Origin: Candidatus Blautia equi
GTDB taxonomy: Bacteria > Bacillota > Clostridia > Lachnospirales > Lachnospiraceae
Direction: 5' to 3'
Assembly (NCBI GenBank): GCA_018064695.1
Contig: JAGHUU010000020.1
Location: 1 to 13,903, forward strand
Length of the DNA stretch: 13,903 nt
Made by a program: the position numbers and the translations under genes. Below the pieces are notes generated by a model. That model made no database searches and had not been told where the DNA came from. It saw nothing but the letters and a program-made list of their open reading frames with translations. Below are positions 1 through 6,938 of this stretch, piece by piece (the stretch's first letter is position 1; each line of letters begins with the position of its first letter).

Positions 1-1165
1 CCCTGTGGGCGTCGTTCTGACTTCTCCTGTCCATTCCTGCACTGGAGTAGAAATTTCGCTTGGAATCATACATTCTGGAGTCCGCGATCTTTGCCAGCTC
101 CACCAGAGGTTCATCCGGAAACTCCGCCGGCGCAGCCAAACCCAGCGAAACCGTCAGCGAATCCACAAGATTCCCCTTCCAACCCTGAACCGTAGACTCA
201 AATTCCTCAATCACAGCAGTAAGCTGACCTTCATCAGCAAAAAAGATAGACACAAATTCATCTCCACCGGTTCGGAACACCTTTCCGTATTTTCCAAACA
301 CGCCCTTCAGACAATCCGCTGCACCGCAAATCAGTTCATCCCCGGCCACGTGGCCTAAAGTATCATTCACGCGCTTTAATCCATTTACATCCACAGAAGC
401 ATAGACAAGATTCGGATACTGTCGAAGATCCTGGTATTTTGTCACCTCGTCCTCATACGCTGCCCTGTTTAATAATCCGGTGAGCTCGTCCACATTGGCG
501 CGCCTGAACAGCAGACTTTCATACTCCGACTGCAGCATCACATACATGATCAGCATACTCACCGACAGCAATGTAATAGAAAAATTAAGTCCGGTGACTA
601 CTGTGGTCATAATAGACACAACAGGCACGACACAGAAGGTGAGCGCCGCCATCATATCGTGCGGACTCAGCTTCCGGCTGTTGAAGACGATCAGGCTTAC
701 AAGAAGAATTACATTGAGAATATTCAGCAGGTAATAGAAATGCCCCAGCGGCCCCTCGTAGAATTTGCCATCCTGAATAGTAAATAAATTCCCTGTCAGG
801 CAAAGAACAGCCGTTGCAATACCCTCAACTGCGGAGAAATATACGATGAAGTTAAACGGTTTCTTATTTACCTCAGCTTTTAAGGAAATATGTTCGTAAA
901 TATACAGGGAGAAAAGAATCTGCATCACTGCAGGGGTAATATAGGTAACAGCAATAAGCGCGGAGAGCAGAAGAGGATACTTTCTCCAATCAAACTTCAG
1001 CCATGTAATGACATCCACCACAACAACGATCTCATTCGCAATCAGCAATCTGGTAAACAGGCTTTTCTTTGCAGAGTTCTCCTTCATCTCATAAACATTG
1101 GCAAAGATGAGGATCAGAATGATCAACGCGGCTAATGATTCTACAGCAATAAAAACATTATTCAT
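1..1165 (-). CDS. Membrane-bound GGDEF diguanylate cyclase (3' end cut by window edge)
   Basis: Predicted inner-membrane diguanylate cyclase making cyclic-di-GMP from two GTP. The ATG at 1165 follows AAAGGA with a 12-nt gap, and 388 codons are visible before the frame leaves the window. Residues 1 to about 210 hold six or seven hydrophobic segments, a multi-TM sensory region I cannot assign to a named family. The GGDEF domain starts at DELTGLLNR (226-234). It has metal- and substrate-binding DVNGLKRVND (259-268) and a perfect GGDEF at 300-304, so it should be active. The RxxD inhibitory I-site expected just upstream reads GKYG, so product feedback inhibition through that site is probably absent. 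The end (RNFYSSAGMDRR) matches the usual last helix of the domain, so little is missing. It lies downstream of an AGCS transporter but is separated from it by a terminator and has its own promoter candidate. Confidence 0.93.
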   Translation of the reverse strand, partial: MNNVFIAVESLAALIILILIFANVYEMKENSAKKSLFTRLLIANEIVVVVDVITWLKFDWRKYPLLLSALIAVTYITPAVMQILFSLYIYEHISLKAEVNKKPFNFIVYFSAVEGIATAVLCLTGNLFTIQDGKFYEGPLGHFYYLLNILNVILLVSLIVFNSRKLSPHDMMAALTFCVVPVVSIMTTVVTGLNFSITLLSVSMLIMYVMLQSEYESLLFRRANVDELTGLLNRAAYEDEVTKYQDLRQYPNLVYASVDVNGLKRVNDTLGHVAGDELICGAADCLKGVFGKYGKVFRTGGDEFVSIFFADEGQLTAVIEEFESTVQGWKGNLVDSLTVSLGLAAPAEFPDEPLVELAKIADSRMYDSKRNFYSSAGMDRRSQNDAHR

Positions 1166-1204
1166 TCTTTGTCAGTCCTTTCTTAAAGATACTCTGGTAG
1201 AAAA

Positions 1205-1213
1205 AGTATATCA
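1205..1213 (-). promoter_or_regulatory. Extended -10 promoter element for the GGDEF gene
   Basis: The minus strand reads TGATATACT, a TGn extended -10 followed by TATACT, about 40 bp before the GGDEF start. There is no good -35 at 16-18 bp, so the call rests on the extended -10. It lies after the terminator of the upstream transporter, as expected for an independent transcript. Confidence 0.5.
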
Positions 1214-1256
1214 TAAAACAGGCGGCAGCATGTAAGCATAAATTATCGAATTCCAT

Positions 1257-1300
1257 ACAAAAAAGGGCGGATGCGCAAATATATGCACACCTGCCCTTAT
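1257..1300 (-). terminator. Rho-independent terminator of the AGCS transporter gene
   Basis: On the minus strand, a 15-bp stem (AAGGGC outer arm, GGTGTGCA-type inner arm, one mismatch and two G-T pairs) closes a 6-nt loop TATATT. A run of six T follows immediately. It starts 16 bp after the transporter stop codon and should separate that gene from the GGDEF gene. Confidence 0.85.
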
Positions 1301-1314
1301 TATTTCAGAGCAAA

Positions 1315-2850
1315 TCAGTGTTTTTTCGCCTTTTCATCCCAAACAGGAACATCGATGCCAACTACATCGGAAGTAAATGGCGTGCCGTCGCCTTTTTCAA
1401 AATGAACGGTAGCCTTCTTTACATACTTAAATCCAATGTACAGCAGAGGGATGTTGCAGTATGCGATCAGAATGTTTGCAAAGTCGGAGAGATCCCACAG
1501 GGAGCCAAGATCCATACCTGCAATGCTGGTGAGGACACCAAAGGAGATAACGATGAGGCAGAGGATACGGATGATGGTGATGAATGTCTTGTTTGTGGAG
1601 ATACGGTTTGCACAGATCTCGGTGAAGGACATAAATCCAAGGAGACAGGTGAATGCAAACAGACCGAAGCAAACAGAGATCAGCAGGGATACTACAGTGT
1701 TGAATACACCGCTGCCGGTAAGAACCGCTGCGGAAGCCACATACTTAGGAAGCTTGCCCAGCTCCATCCATGCGGAGCCGCCGTCGCCCTGCCATGCGTG
1801 TGCCATGATAACAACAAATCCGGTTAAAGTACAGATCACGATAGTGTCAAGGAAAACGCCGATTGCCTGTACACAGCCCTGATCACATGGGTGAGCAGCG
1901 TCGGATGCAGCAGCAGGCATGGTGATGGTACCCTGGCCGGCTTCGTTAGACATAAGTCCACGTTTTACACCCTGAACCAGTGCGGTTCCAAAAGCGCCGC
2001 CGAAAACTGCCTCCGGCTTGAATGCCTGGGAGAATACAGCTGCAAAGAACCATGGGATGCGGGTGAAGTTAGTTACAATAAGAAGAAGTACGGTTGCAAC
2101 ATAGATCACTGCCATGATAGGAACCAGTACGTCGGTAACCTTTGTTACTTTCCTGATTCCGCCAAAGGAAACTGCGATCACAACAATAATGAGCACTGCG
2201 AAGGAAATCCAGTAAAGTGCGGAATTGGTAGGAATGGTCTGACCGGTAACGGTCTCGGCAATCTGTCCCACTGCGGATACAGAGTTAAAGCCCTGTGCCG
2301 GGAAGCAGAGGAGTGCGTACACGATGTACATAACAGAAAGAATAACACCTACGATGCTGGAGCCTTTCAGAAGCTTTCTTCCATAGAATGCAAGACCACC
2401 TACATACTCGTCGTCTTTCTTCTCCTTGAAGATCTGCGCCAGAGTGGACTCTGTGTAAGCGGTGGACATTCCAAAGCATGCGGAGAGCCACATCCAGAAA
2501 AGAGCTCCAGGGCCGCCCACGGAGATCGCGCCGGTAACACCAAGAATGTTTCCGGGGCCTACTCGCATGGCCGTTGATAAGAAGAAAGAAGCCATAGGTG
2601 AGATACCTACTTTGGCTTTAGAAGTCTTCAGCACGTGGATTCCGTGACGGAATTTTCTTACCTGAATGAATCCAAGTCTGAGTGAGAAATAGATGCCTGA
2701 GCCGATCAGAAGAATGATGGCCAGTGAGAAGTTCCCGAGGATCGGGATTGCGGAGTACCATCCAAAGTTGGTTGGGAAATCCCAGAATAAGTCAGATACT
2801 ACCTGGATCTTTCCGCAGACCGCATTGATGGCGTCGAAGAATGACTGCAT
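1315..2850 (-). CDS. AGCS-family amino acid (alanine/glycine):Na+ symporter
   Basis: Integral membrane secondary transporter of the alanine or glycine:cation symporter family, importing small neutral amino acids with Na+. At 511 aa with about ten or more hydrophobic segments it has the usual family size. Family signatures are GPGN (98-101) followed by ILGVTGAISVGGPGALFWMW, and SNEAGQG (301-307) with the Ala-rich stretch after it. Many members have GTGN where this one has GPGN; the substituted position lies in the substrate-site loop, so exact specificity is uncertain. I chose the ATG at 2850 because AAGGGGG lies 8 bp before it; an in-frame ATG at 2868 would put that Shine-Dalgarno inside the gene. 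It follows the NhaC antiporter on the same strand after 196 bp, a plausible pairing of Na+ influx and Na+ extrusion. Confidence 0.93.
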   Translation of the reverse strand: MQSFFDAINAVCGKIQVVSDLFWDFPTNFGWYSAIPILGNFSLAIILLIGSGIYFSLRLGFIQVRKFRHGIHVLKTSKAKVGISPMASFFLSTAMRVGPGNILGVTGAISVGGPGALFWMWLSACFGMSTAYTESTLAQIFKEKKDDEYVGGLAFYGRKLLKGSSIVGVILSVMYIVYALLCFPAQGFNSVSAVGQIAETVTGQTIPTNSALYWISFAVLIIVVIAVSFGGIRKVTKVTDVLVPIMAVIYVATVLLLIVTNFTRIPWFFAAVFSQAFKPEAVFGGAFGTALVQGVKRGLMSNEAGQGTITMPAAASDAAHPCDQGCVQAIGVFLDTIVICTLTGFVVIMAHAWQGDGGSAWMELGKLPKYVASAAVLTGSGVFNTVVSLLISVCFGLFAFTCLLGFMSFTEICANRISTNKTFITIIRILCLIVISFGVLTSIAGMDLGSLWDLSDFANILIAYCNIPLLYIGFKYVKKATVHFEKGDGTPFTSDVVGIDVPVWDEKAKKH

Positions 2851-2886
2851 AGAGTTTTCCCCCTTCATATAATTATTTATAAGATG

Positions 2887-2892
2887 ATTATA
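2887..2892 (-). promoter_or_regulatory. Candidate -10 box for the AGCS gene
   Basis: A perfect TATAAT on the minus strand lies 36 bp before the chosen start codon. The -35 region is AT-rich with no clear match. It suggests that AGCS can be transcribed independently of nhaC. Confidence 0.4.
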
Positions 2893-2929
2893 CGAGGGGG
2901 GAATTGAAAAATAAATAGACTTTATTGCG

Positions 2930-2944
2930 AAAACGTACCGTTTT
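2930..2944. repeat. Inverted repeat upstream of AGCS promoter
   Basis: AAAACG-TAC-CGTTTT is a 6-bp inverted repeat around a 3-bp centre, about 40 bp upstream of the AGCS -10 box. It could be a regulator site or a small hairpin. It does not fit the catabolite-response consensus, which has a different spacing. The rest of 2851-3046 is AT-rich with only weak stems. Confidence 0.3.
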
Positions 2945-3046
2945 TCAGAATATTTCTCCGAAAACAGGACTTTTTTAGTCGGAGTTTTGTATTGTATACA
3001 TTTTAGCGTAATGTACAGGACACCGCATTATGTTGAATGGTGCCAC

Positions 3047-4360
3047 TTACTGTCGCTTTCTGTCAGGAACCAGGAAGATGAATACCAGGGAGCTGAGAAG
3101 CAGCATGTATGGATAGTAGAGCATAGGCAGGATGTCGAAGGCGCTTACCTTTGCGCCGAGCTCTGCCGCTGCGGAGAGTGCTACCAGCATCTGCGCACCG
3201 TATGGGATCACACCCTGGAAAATACAGGAGAAGGTATCCAGAATAGATGCGCTTTTTCTTGGGCTGATGCCGTACTCATCGGCCATTTCCTTTGCAATCG
3301 GGTTCGCCATAACGATGGCCACGGTATTGTTTGCGGTAGAGATATCCATAAGTCCTACCAGAAGACCCATACCGATCTGGCCGCCTTTTTTACCTTTGAA
3401 GACGTTGCGGATCCAGTGCAGCAGGGCTTCAAAACCGCCGTACTCACGGATCAGTGCACAGATAGCGGATACCAGAATAGCTACCATAGTGGTCTCGAAC
3501 ATACCGGCAGCGCCACTGCCCATGCTTCCAAGAAGAGCAGTAGCCTCGGTAGCTCCGGTGATCAGCATAATAGCCGCGCCGCTCACGATACCGATGAGCA
3601 GGACTACAAATACGTTGATACCAATGATACCGCCCACAAGAACCAGGATATATGGAATGATCTGGATCAGGTGATATTCCTGCTCGATGTTTCCGCCGGT
3701 GTAATTGCTAATAGAAAGAACTACGATCAGAATCAGTGAAACAAGTGCAGCAGGAAGTGCGATGGCAAAGTTCTCACGGAATTTATCCTTCATCTGGCAC
3801 CCCTGGCCGTTGCATGCGGCGATGGTGGTATCAGATATGAAGGAAAGGTTGTCGCCGAACATCGCGCCGCTCATTACGGCCGCAATACAGAGCGGCATGG
3901 AGAAGCCGGATGCGTTGGCTACGGAAACCGCGATTGGAGTAATCAGTGTGATGGTTCCAACAGAGGTTCCCATGGAGAGGGATACAAAGCAGCTTACAAT
4001 AAAGAGTACAGCCACAGAGAATTTGGCAGGAATGATGGAGAGGATGAAGTAAGCCACGCTGTCCGCGGAGGAGCGTCCAACCACACCTACAAAGATACCT
4101 GCCGCCATGAAGATGAGGATCATGGTGATAATGTTAGGGTCGCCAATGCCGGCGCCCATGATCTTCATTTTATCATCCAGCTTAAGCTCCGGGTTCTGCA
4201 TGCAGGCAACCATGAGAGCAATGAGGAAGATAACTACGATTGGGATGTTGTAGAAGCCCATTGGAATCTTCATCACATACTCGAATAGGATTCCAAGGCC
4301 AAGATAGAGGACTACAAATACCGCGATGGGCAGAAGAGCCTTAGGATTACGTTTTTTCAT
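3047..4360 (-). CDS. nhaC: NhaC-family Na+/H+ antiporter
   Basis: Integral membrane antiporter, expected to export Na+ in exchange for protons or a metabolite. The 437-aa protein is hydrophobic throughout. It carries the family hallmark FGDNLSFISDTT (about 168-179), whose Asp residues D170 and D177 are likely ion-binding, and SMGTSVGTITLITPIA in an earlier helix. I place the start at the ATG at 4360, preceded by GAAAGGA with a 6-nt gap; a GTG 21 bp further upstream is in frame but would overlap this Shine-Dalgarno. NhaC-family proteins also include malate/lactate exchangers, so the substrate is not certain. Upstream lie two copies of a palindrome that look like operators. No strong terminator separates it from the caspase gene before it, so read-through is possible. 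Confidence 0.88.
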   Translation of the reverse strand: MKKRNPKALLPIAVFVVLYLGLGILFEYVMKIPMGFYNIPIVVIFLIALMVACMQNPELKLDDKMKIMGAGIGDPNIITMILIFMAAGIFVGVVGRSSADSVAYFILSIIPAKFSVAVLFIVSCFVSLSMGTSVGTITLITPIAVSVANASGFSMPLCIAAVMSGAMFGDNLSFISDTTIAACNGQGCQMKDKFRENFAIALPAALVSLILIVVLSISNYTGGNIEQEYHLIQIIPYILVLVGGIIGINVFVVLLIGIVSGAAIMLITGATEATALLGSMGSGAAGMFETTMVAILVSAICALIREYGGFEALLHWIRNVFKGKKGGQIGMGLLVGLMDISTANNTVAIVMANPIAKEMADEYGISPRKSASILDTFSCIFQGVIPYGAQMLVALSAAAELGAKVSAFDILPMLYYPYMLLLSSLVFIFLVPDRKRQ

Positions 4361-4396
4361 GTGTTTTCCTTTCTTTTCCACTAAAAATATACAATG

Positions 4397-4412
4397 CTAA
4401 GATATATCCTAG
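4397..4412. promoter_or_regulatory. Palindromic operator-like site 1 upstream of nhaC
   Basis: CTAAGATATATCCTAG is palindromic at 7 of 8 base pairs. It lies 37 bp before the nhaC start, within the probable promoter. It is repeated as site 2 with 17 of 20 bases identical over CTAAG-TATAT--TAGTAAA. Binding by a dimeric repressor is inferred. Confidence 0.5.
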
Positions 4413-4449
4413 TAAAGTGACAACCTGAAAATAGATCAAAGCATATTAA

Positions 4450-4465
4450 CTAAGGTATATATTAG
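4450..4465. promoter_or_regulatory. Palindromic operator-like site 2 upstream of nhaC
   Basis: CTAAGGTATATATTAG is the second copy of the nhaC upstream palindrome, in the same orientation, with 6 of 8 base pairs symmetric. Its centre is 53 bp from the centre of site 1, close to five helical turns, so proteins bound at both sites would sit on the same face of the DNA. Confidence 0.5.
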
Positions 4466-4484
4466 TAAATAAAAGCTGAGATAA

Positions 4485-5474
4485 TCAGTCTACGGTGATG
4501 TTTCCGGAGATAGAACACTGGTACTGCATGTGCTGAACCATCGGTTCATACGGACCGTATCTCAGATCCAGCCTTTCTTCATAGTATTCCCTGCGATAGA
4601 CCTCGTTCCAGTAGTCCACTTCACGAAGAACTGCATCGTAGGTGTAGAGCTTAAGATCCTCGATATACAGCGGACCATCATCACGTTTGGCTGCACCGCT
4701 CAGTCCCTCCAGGAAGCAGTACGTAAAAATGCCCCTGTAGTTATATGGGTATCTGTGATGATTGCGATTTACTTCGTTGGAAGTCTCGTTGATATTGCAT
4801 CCGGTAAAGGTAACCCAGCCTTTCTCGTTCCGCATCATCTCCTTGTACATGCCTTCTTCAAGGCTGCGGCTGGTAAAGCTTGGTCCATTCGGAACACCGG
4901 CAGATTCCTCCGGGGCAGCAGGGGTGAGGGCGCGAGCGCCAACAAGACCGCCCACTTTCACATCCTGCTTCTGCGCCAGATAATCGCTGAGATCGCTGAA
5001 ACGCTCGCCGCTGTGGCAGCAGTCAAACACGCGGACCTTTACTTTCGCTTTGCATTCCCGCAGCTTCTCATTCAGAACGTTCAGAGCCAGCACGTTATGC
5101 AGCTCTTCTGTCTTGGTATTCATTTTCGTATCGGAGAAAGTCAGGAAACAAAGTCCTTTCTGGGAGTTCTGTCCCATCTCACAATGGCCGGCATAGTAGA
5201 GCAGAAGATTCTCATCCTCTTTCATGCCATCCAGAGTTTTAATGATAGCATCCTCAGCCTCGGCGTAATCCACGCTGCCGTATTTTCCCGGAAAGACAAT
5301 GTTCTCATCGGGAATCTGCCATTCGTTCAGGAGGAATTTTCTCACCTCGCGGGCATCGTTTTCCGCGCCGGCAAGCTGACTGTCCTGGCTGAAAAAACGA
5401 TAATAATGCACGCCGATCACAATGGCTTTCAGATTCTTCTTAAGGTTGATATCTGTTTGAATTGTCTGATTCAT
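4485..5474 (-). CDS. Caspase-like (metacaspase/orthocaspase) cysteine peptidase, catalytic dyad intact
   Basis: Cytoplasmic Peptidase C14-fold protein of 329 aa with no signal peptide or membrane segment. The core begins at LKAIVIGV (15-22), followed by a conserved acidic helix ENDAREVRKFL (38-48). Catalytic His97 lies in YYAGHC and catalytic Cys153 in FDCCHSGE, the classic DxCHSG loop. The p10-like part includes GWVTFTGCN, GIFTYCFLEGL and YIEDLKLYTYDAV, and the protein ends with MQYQCSISGNI. Orthocaspases usually cut after Arg or Lys; specificity here is not proven. The start at 5474 is preceded by AAAGGA with an 8-nt gap, leaving only about 12 residues before the core, so this copy has no adaptor domain. 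It is 38 bp downstream of a dead paralogue and almost certainly in one operon with it. Confidence 0.9.
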   Translation of the reverse strand: MNQTIQTDINLKKNLKAIVIGVHYYRFFSQDSQLAGAENDAREVRKFLLNEWQIPDENIVFPGKYGSVDYAEAEDAIIKTLDGMKEDENLLLYYAGHCEMGQNSQKGLCFLTFSDTKMNTKTEELHNVLALNVLNEKLRECKAKVKVRVFDCCHSGERFSDLSDYLAQKQDVKVGGLVGARALTPAAPEESAGVPNGPSFTSRSLEEGMYKEMMRNEKGWVTFTGCNINETSNEVNRNHHRYPYNYRGIFTYCFLEGLSGAAKRDDGPLYIEDLKLYTYDAVLREVDYWNEVYRREYYEERLDLRYGPYEPMVQHMQYQCSISGNITVD

Positions 5475-5493
5475 AATACAGTTCCTTTCTATG

Positions 5494-5503
5494 CGAATAT
5501 TCG
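5494..5503. repeat. 10-bp palindrome in the caspase intercistronic spacer
   Basis: CGAATATTCG is a perfect palindrome within the 38-bp gap between the pseudo-caspase stop and the active caspase start, just upstream of the Shine-Dalgarno. It might affect processing or translation of the second gene, but it is short enough to be chance. Confidence 0.25.
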
Positions 5504-5512
5504 ATTCCGCGA

Positions 5513-6703
5513 TTATTCCATCAAAATGTGCCCGTTTAACTCGCACTGATACTGCGGGGTCTGGAGTACGTTCTGCGCCTGCAGAGTTTCCATAACCTTT
5601 CGGCTGGTGTACACTTTGATATCTTCAAGGTACATGTTGTTGTTGCCGCGGCGTGCGTTGCCTTTCAGTGCCTCCAGCAGGTAATAAGTAAAAATGCCGT
5701 GTTCCAGCTCCGGAGATTCACAGGCTTTCTCTGCGAAATCACAGGCGGTGAAGGTGGCCCATCCACTGCCGTTAGCAAGGATATCTTTCTGAATGCGTGC
5801 CAGAAAAGCCTCTGTTTTTGCTTCGGTCATTCCGCTCCAGTCGATGGTCTTCTCCGGTGCCTGCTCCTGCAGTGTCTGCGGAATCAGATCATCCAGTCTC
5901 TGTCCGGAGTAGTTTGCGTCGAAGAGACGAATCTTAATCTTTGCCTTGCTGCCCGCCAGCTTCTGATTCACATAAACCAGCTGCAGCGCGTTTCTTACAG
6001 TCTTATCGTAAATATAAGAATCCGAGGTCATAAGATAACTGGTTCCGTTCAGCTCCAGACCGTAGCCGGAGAAATAGAAGAGGATGGTATCCTCCTCAGT
6101 AGCCTCCTCGCAGATGCGGGTCAGCTCCTTGCGCGCCTCTTTTCCGGTTACATAACCGGGAAGCACACAGATATTCTTCTGGTCATCGTCGGTATCCAGC
6201 CCCCAATGCTCCTGCAGGAACTTTTTAACTGCAAGCGCATCATTCTCACTGAAGCTATTGTTGGATTCTCTATAAAAGTTCTGCCCAACACCGATTATAA
6301 TGGCTTTCAGATTACCGCGAATGCGGGTATCCTCAGCACCCGGCACTACTTCATGCGCAGGCATCTCTGCCGCCGCAGCCGGCACCTCAGTGTGATATTG
6401 CGGTTTTCTGATCTCGCCCGGCATAGGCGCAAACTGCTTGCCGGCGAGGATCAGCTCCCAGAGCCCCTCGGCATTATACTTTTTGTAACGGCTGATCACG
6501 CAGAACAGAGAGAGCAGGCGGTCCAGGGAAAAGATCTTATCCAGAAATTCCGCCACCTGGCCCTCCTTATCGTTCACGAAATCAGGAGCCTCTTCATAGA
6601 GATATTTAAACTGCTTCATGCAAAGATCCGTGAGGGTCTCCGGCTCATATTTTTCCACCAGAAACCGCTGCCATTCTGCCTTATATTCCTCGATCGTACT
6701 CAT
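5513..6703 (-). CDS. Pseudo-caspase with N-terminal EAD/death-like helical domain
   Basis: A 396-aa cytoplasmic protein with two parts. Residues 1 to about 92 are an alpha-helical domain (LTDLC at 24-28, EGQVAEFLDKIFSLDRLLSLF at 47-67) whose spacing resembles the death-like effector-associated domains of bacterial conflict systems; this is pattern recognition, not a search result. An Ala/Pro-rich linker (93-125) follows. Residues 131-396 are a caspase fold, starting LKAIIIGV and ending PQYQCELNGHI, that aligns along its length with the neighbouring caspase. The catalytic His is Tyr214 (FSGYG; TAC at 6062-6064) and the catalytic Cys is Asn264 (FDANYSG; AAC at 5912-5914), so peptidase activity is not expected. 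The ATG at 6703 follows a perfect AAGGAGG. It is first in its operon, which suggests an adaptor, activator or inhibitor of the active copy. Confidence 0.88.
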   Translation of the reverse strand: MSTIEEYKAEWQRFLVEKYEPETLTDLCMKQFKYLYEEAPDFVNDKEGQVAEFLDKIFSLDRLLSLFCVISRYKKYNAEGLWELILAGKQFAPMPGEIRKPQYHTEVPAAAAEMPAHEVVPGAEDTRIRGNLKAIIIGVGQNFYRESNNSFSENDALAVKKFLQEHWGLDTDDDQKNICVLPGYVTGKEARKELTRICEEATEEDTILFYFSGYGLELNGTSYLMTSDSYIYDKTVRNALQLVYVNQKLAGSKAKIKIRLFDANYSGQRLDDLIPQTLQEQAPEKTIDWSGMTEAKTEAFLARIQKDILANGSGWATFTACDFAEKACESPELEHGIFTYYLLEALKGNARRGNNNMYLEDIKVYTSRKVMETLQAQNVLQTPQYQCELNGHILME

Positions 6704-6751
6704 GTTTCCTCCTTGTTTTCTATCTTTAAAAGACAGCACTTATTACCCTCT

Positions 6752-6781
6752 ATCATAAAAGAAAATGGGTGCATATGGCAA
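6752..6781 (-). promoter_or_regulatory. Promoter of the pseudo-caspase/caspase operon
   Basis: On the minus strand TTGCCA (6776-6781) and TATGAT (6752-6757) are separated by 18 bp. Each box matches the sigma-A consensus at five of six positions. The expected transcript start leaves about 40 nt of leader before the ATG at 6703. Confidence 0.65.
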
Positions 6782-6790
6782 ATAGAAAAT

Positions 6791-6804
6791 ATACAAATTT
6801 GTAT
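6791..6804. promoter_or_regulatory. Perfect 14-bp palindrome between divergent promoters
   Basis: ATACAAATTTGTAT is identical to its reverse complement over all 14 bases. It overlaps the -35 of the plus-strand promoter and ends 9 bp upstream of the -35 of the caspase promoter. That placement suits a shared operator. The regulator is unknown and no regulator gene is adjacent. Confidence 0.55.
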
Positions 6805-6827
6805 TCCCAAAACACCGATGTTATAAT
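6799..6827 (+). promoter_or_regulatory. Promoter of the membrane protein gene at 6939
   Basis: TTGTAT and TATAAT are 17 bp apart, with a TGT extended -10 directly before TATAAT (6822-6827). This gives a leader of about 105 nt. A second TATAAT at 6910-6915, with a weak TTGTGC 16 bp upstream, could give a very short leader instead. In the leader between them I see only weak hairpins and no recognisable riboswitch. Confidence 0.55.
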
Positions 6828-6938
6828 AAAACAAAGCGCAGGAAATGACTGTTGAGAGCCGATTTTGTATGGTTCGGAGCGCATGCATTGTGCCCGGAGC
6901 GGATCTGCTTATAATGAATAGAAAAGGAGGATCTGATC

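Noticed and set aside
2945..2995. Possible terminator after nhaC (CTCCGA/TCGGAG arms on the minus strand)
   Set aside because: The stem is only 6 bp with a long loop and no T-run at its end; competing pairings are as good. I could not support a terminator.
2851..3046. Glycine or other riboswitch before the AGCS gene
   Set aside because: Such leaders are common before this family, but I see none of the conserved core or a terminator/antiterminator arrangement.
4468..4487. Short hairpin CTGA-TTATC-TCAG at the active caspase stop codon as terminator
   Set aside because: A 4-bp stem followed by an interrupted T-run is too weak to call.
4530..5549. Long open frame on the plus strand opposite the active caspase
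   Set aside because: It is the mirror of a gene with clear protein motifs and a Shine-Dalgarno on the other strand; its translation resembles no family and it has no ribosome-binding site of note.
5699..6826. Long open frame on the plus strand opposite the pseudo-caspase
   Set aside because: It is antisense to a gene with conserved caspase blocks and a perfect AAGGAGG; its product shows no domain and it would run over the caspase promoter.
6828..6938. Cyclic-di-GMP riboswitch or other structured leader before the membrane protein
   Set aside because: The region holds only short weak stems and lacks the known conserved core.
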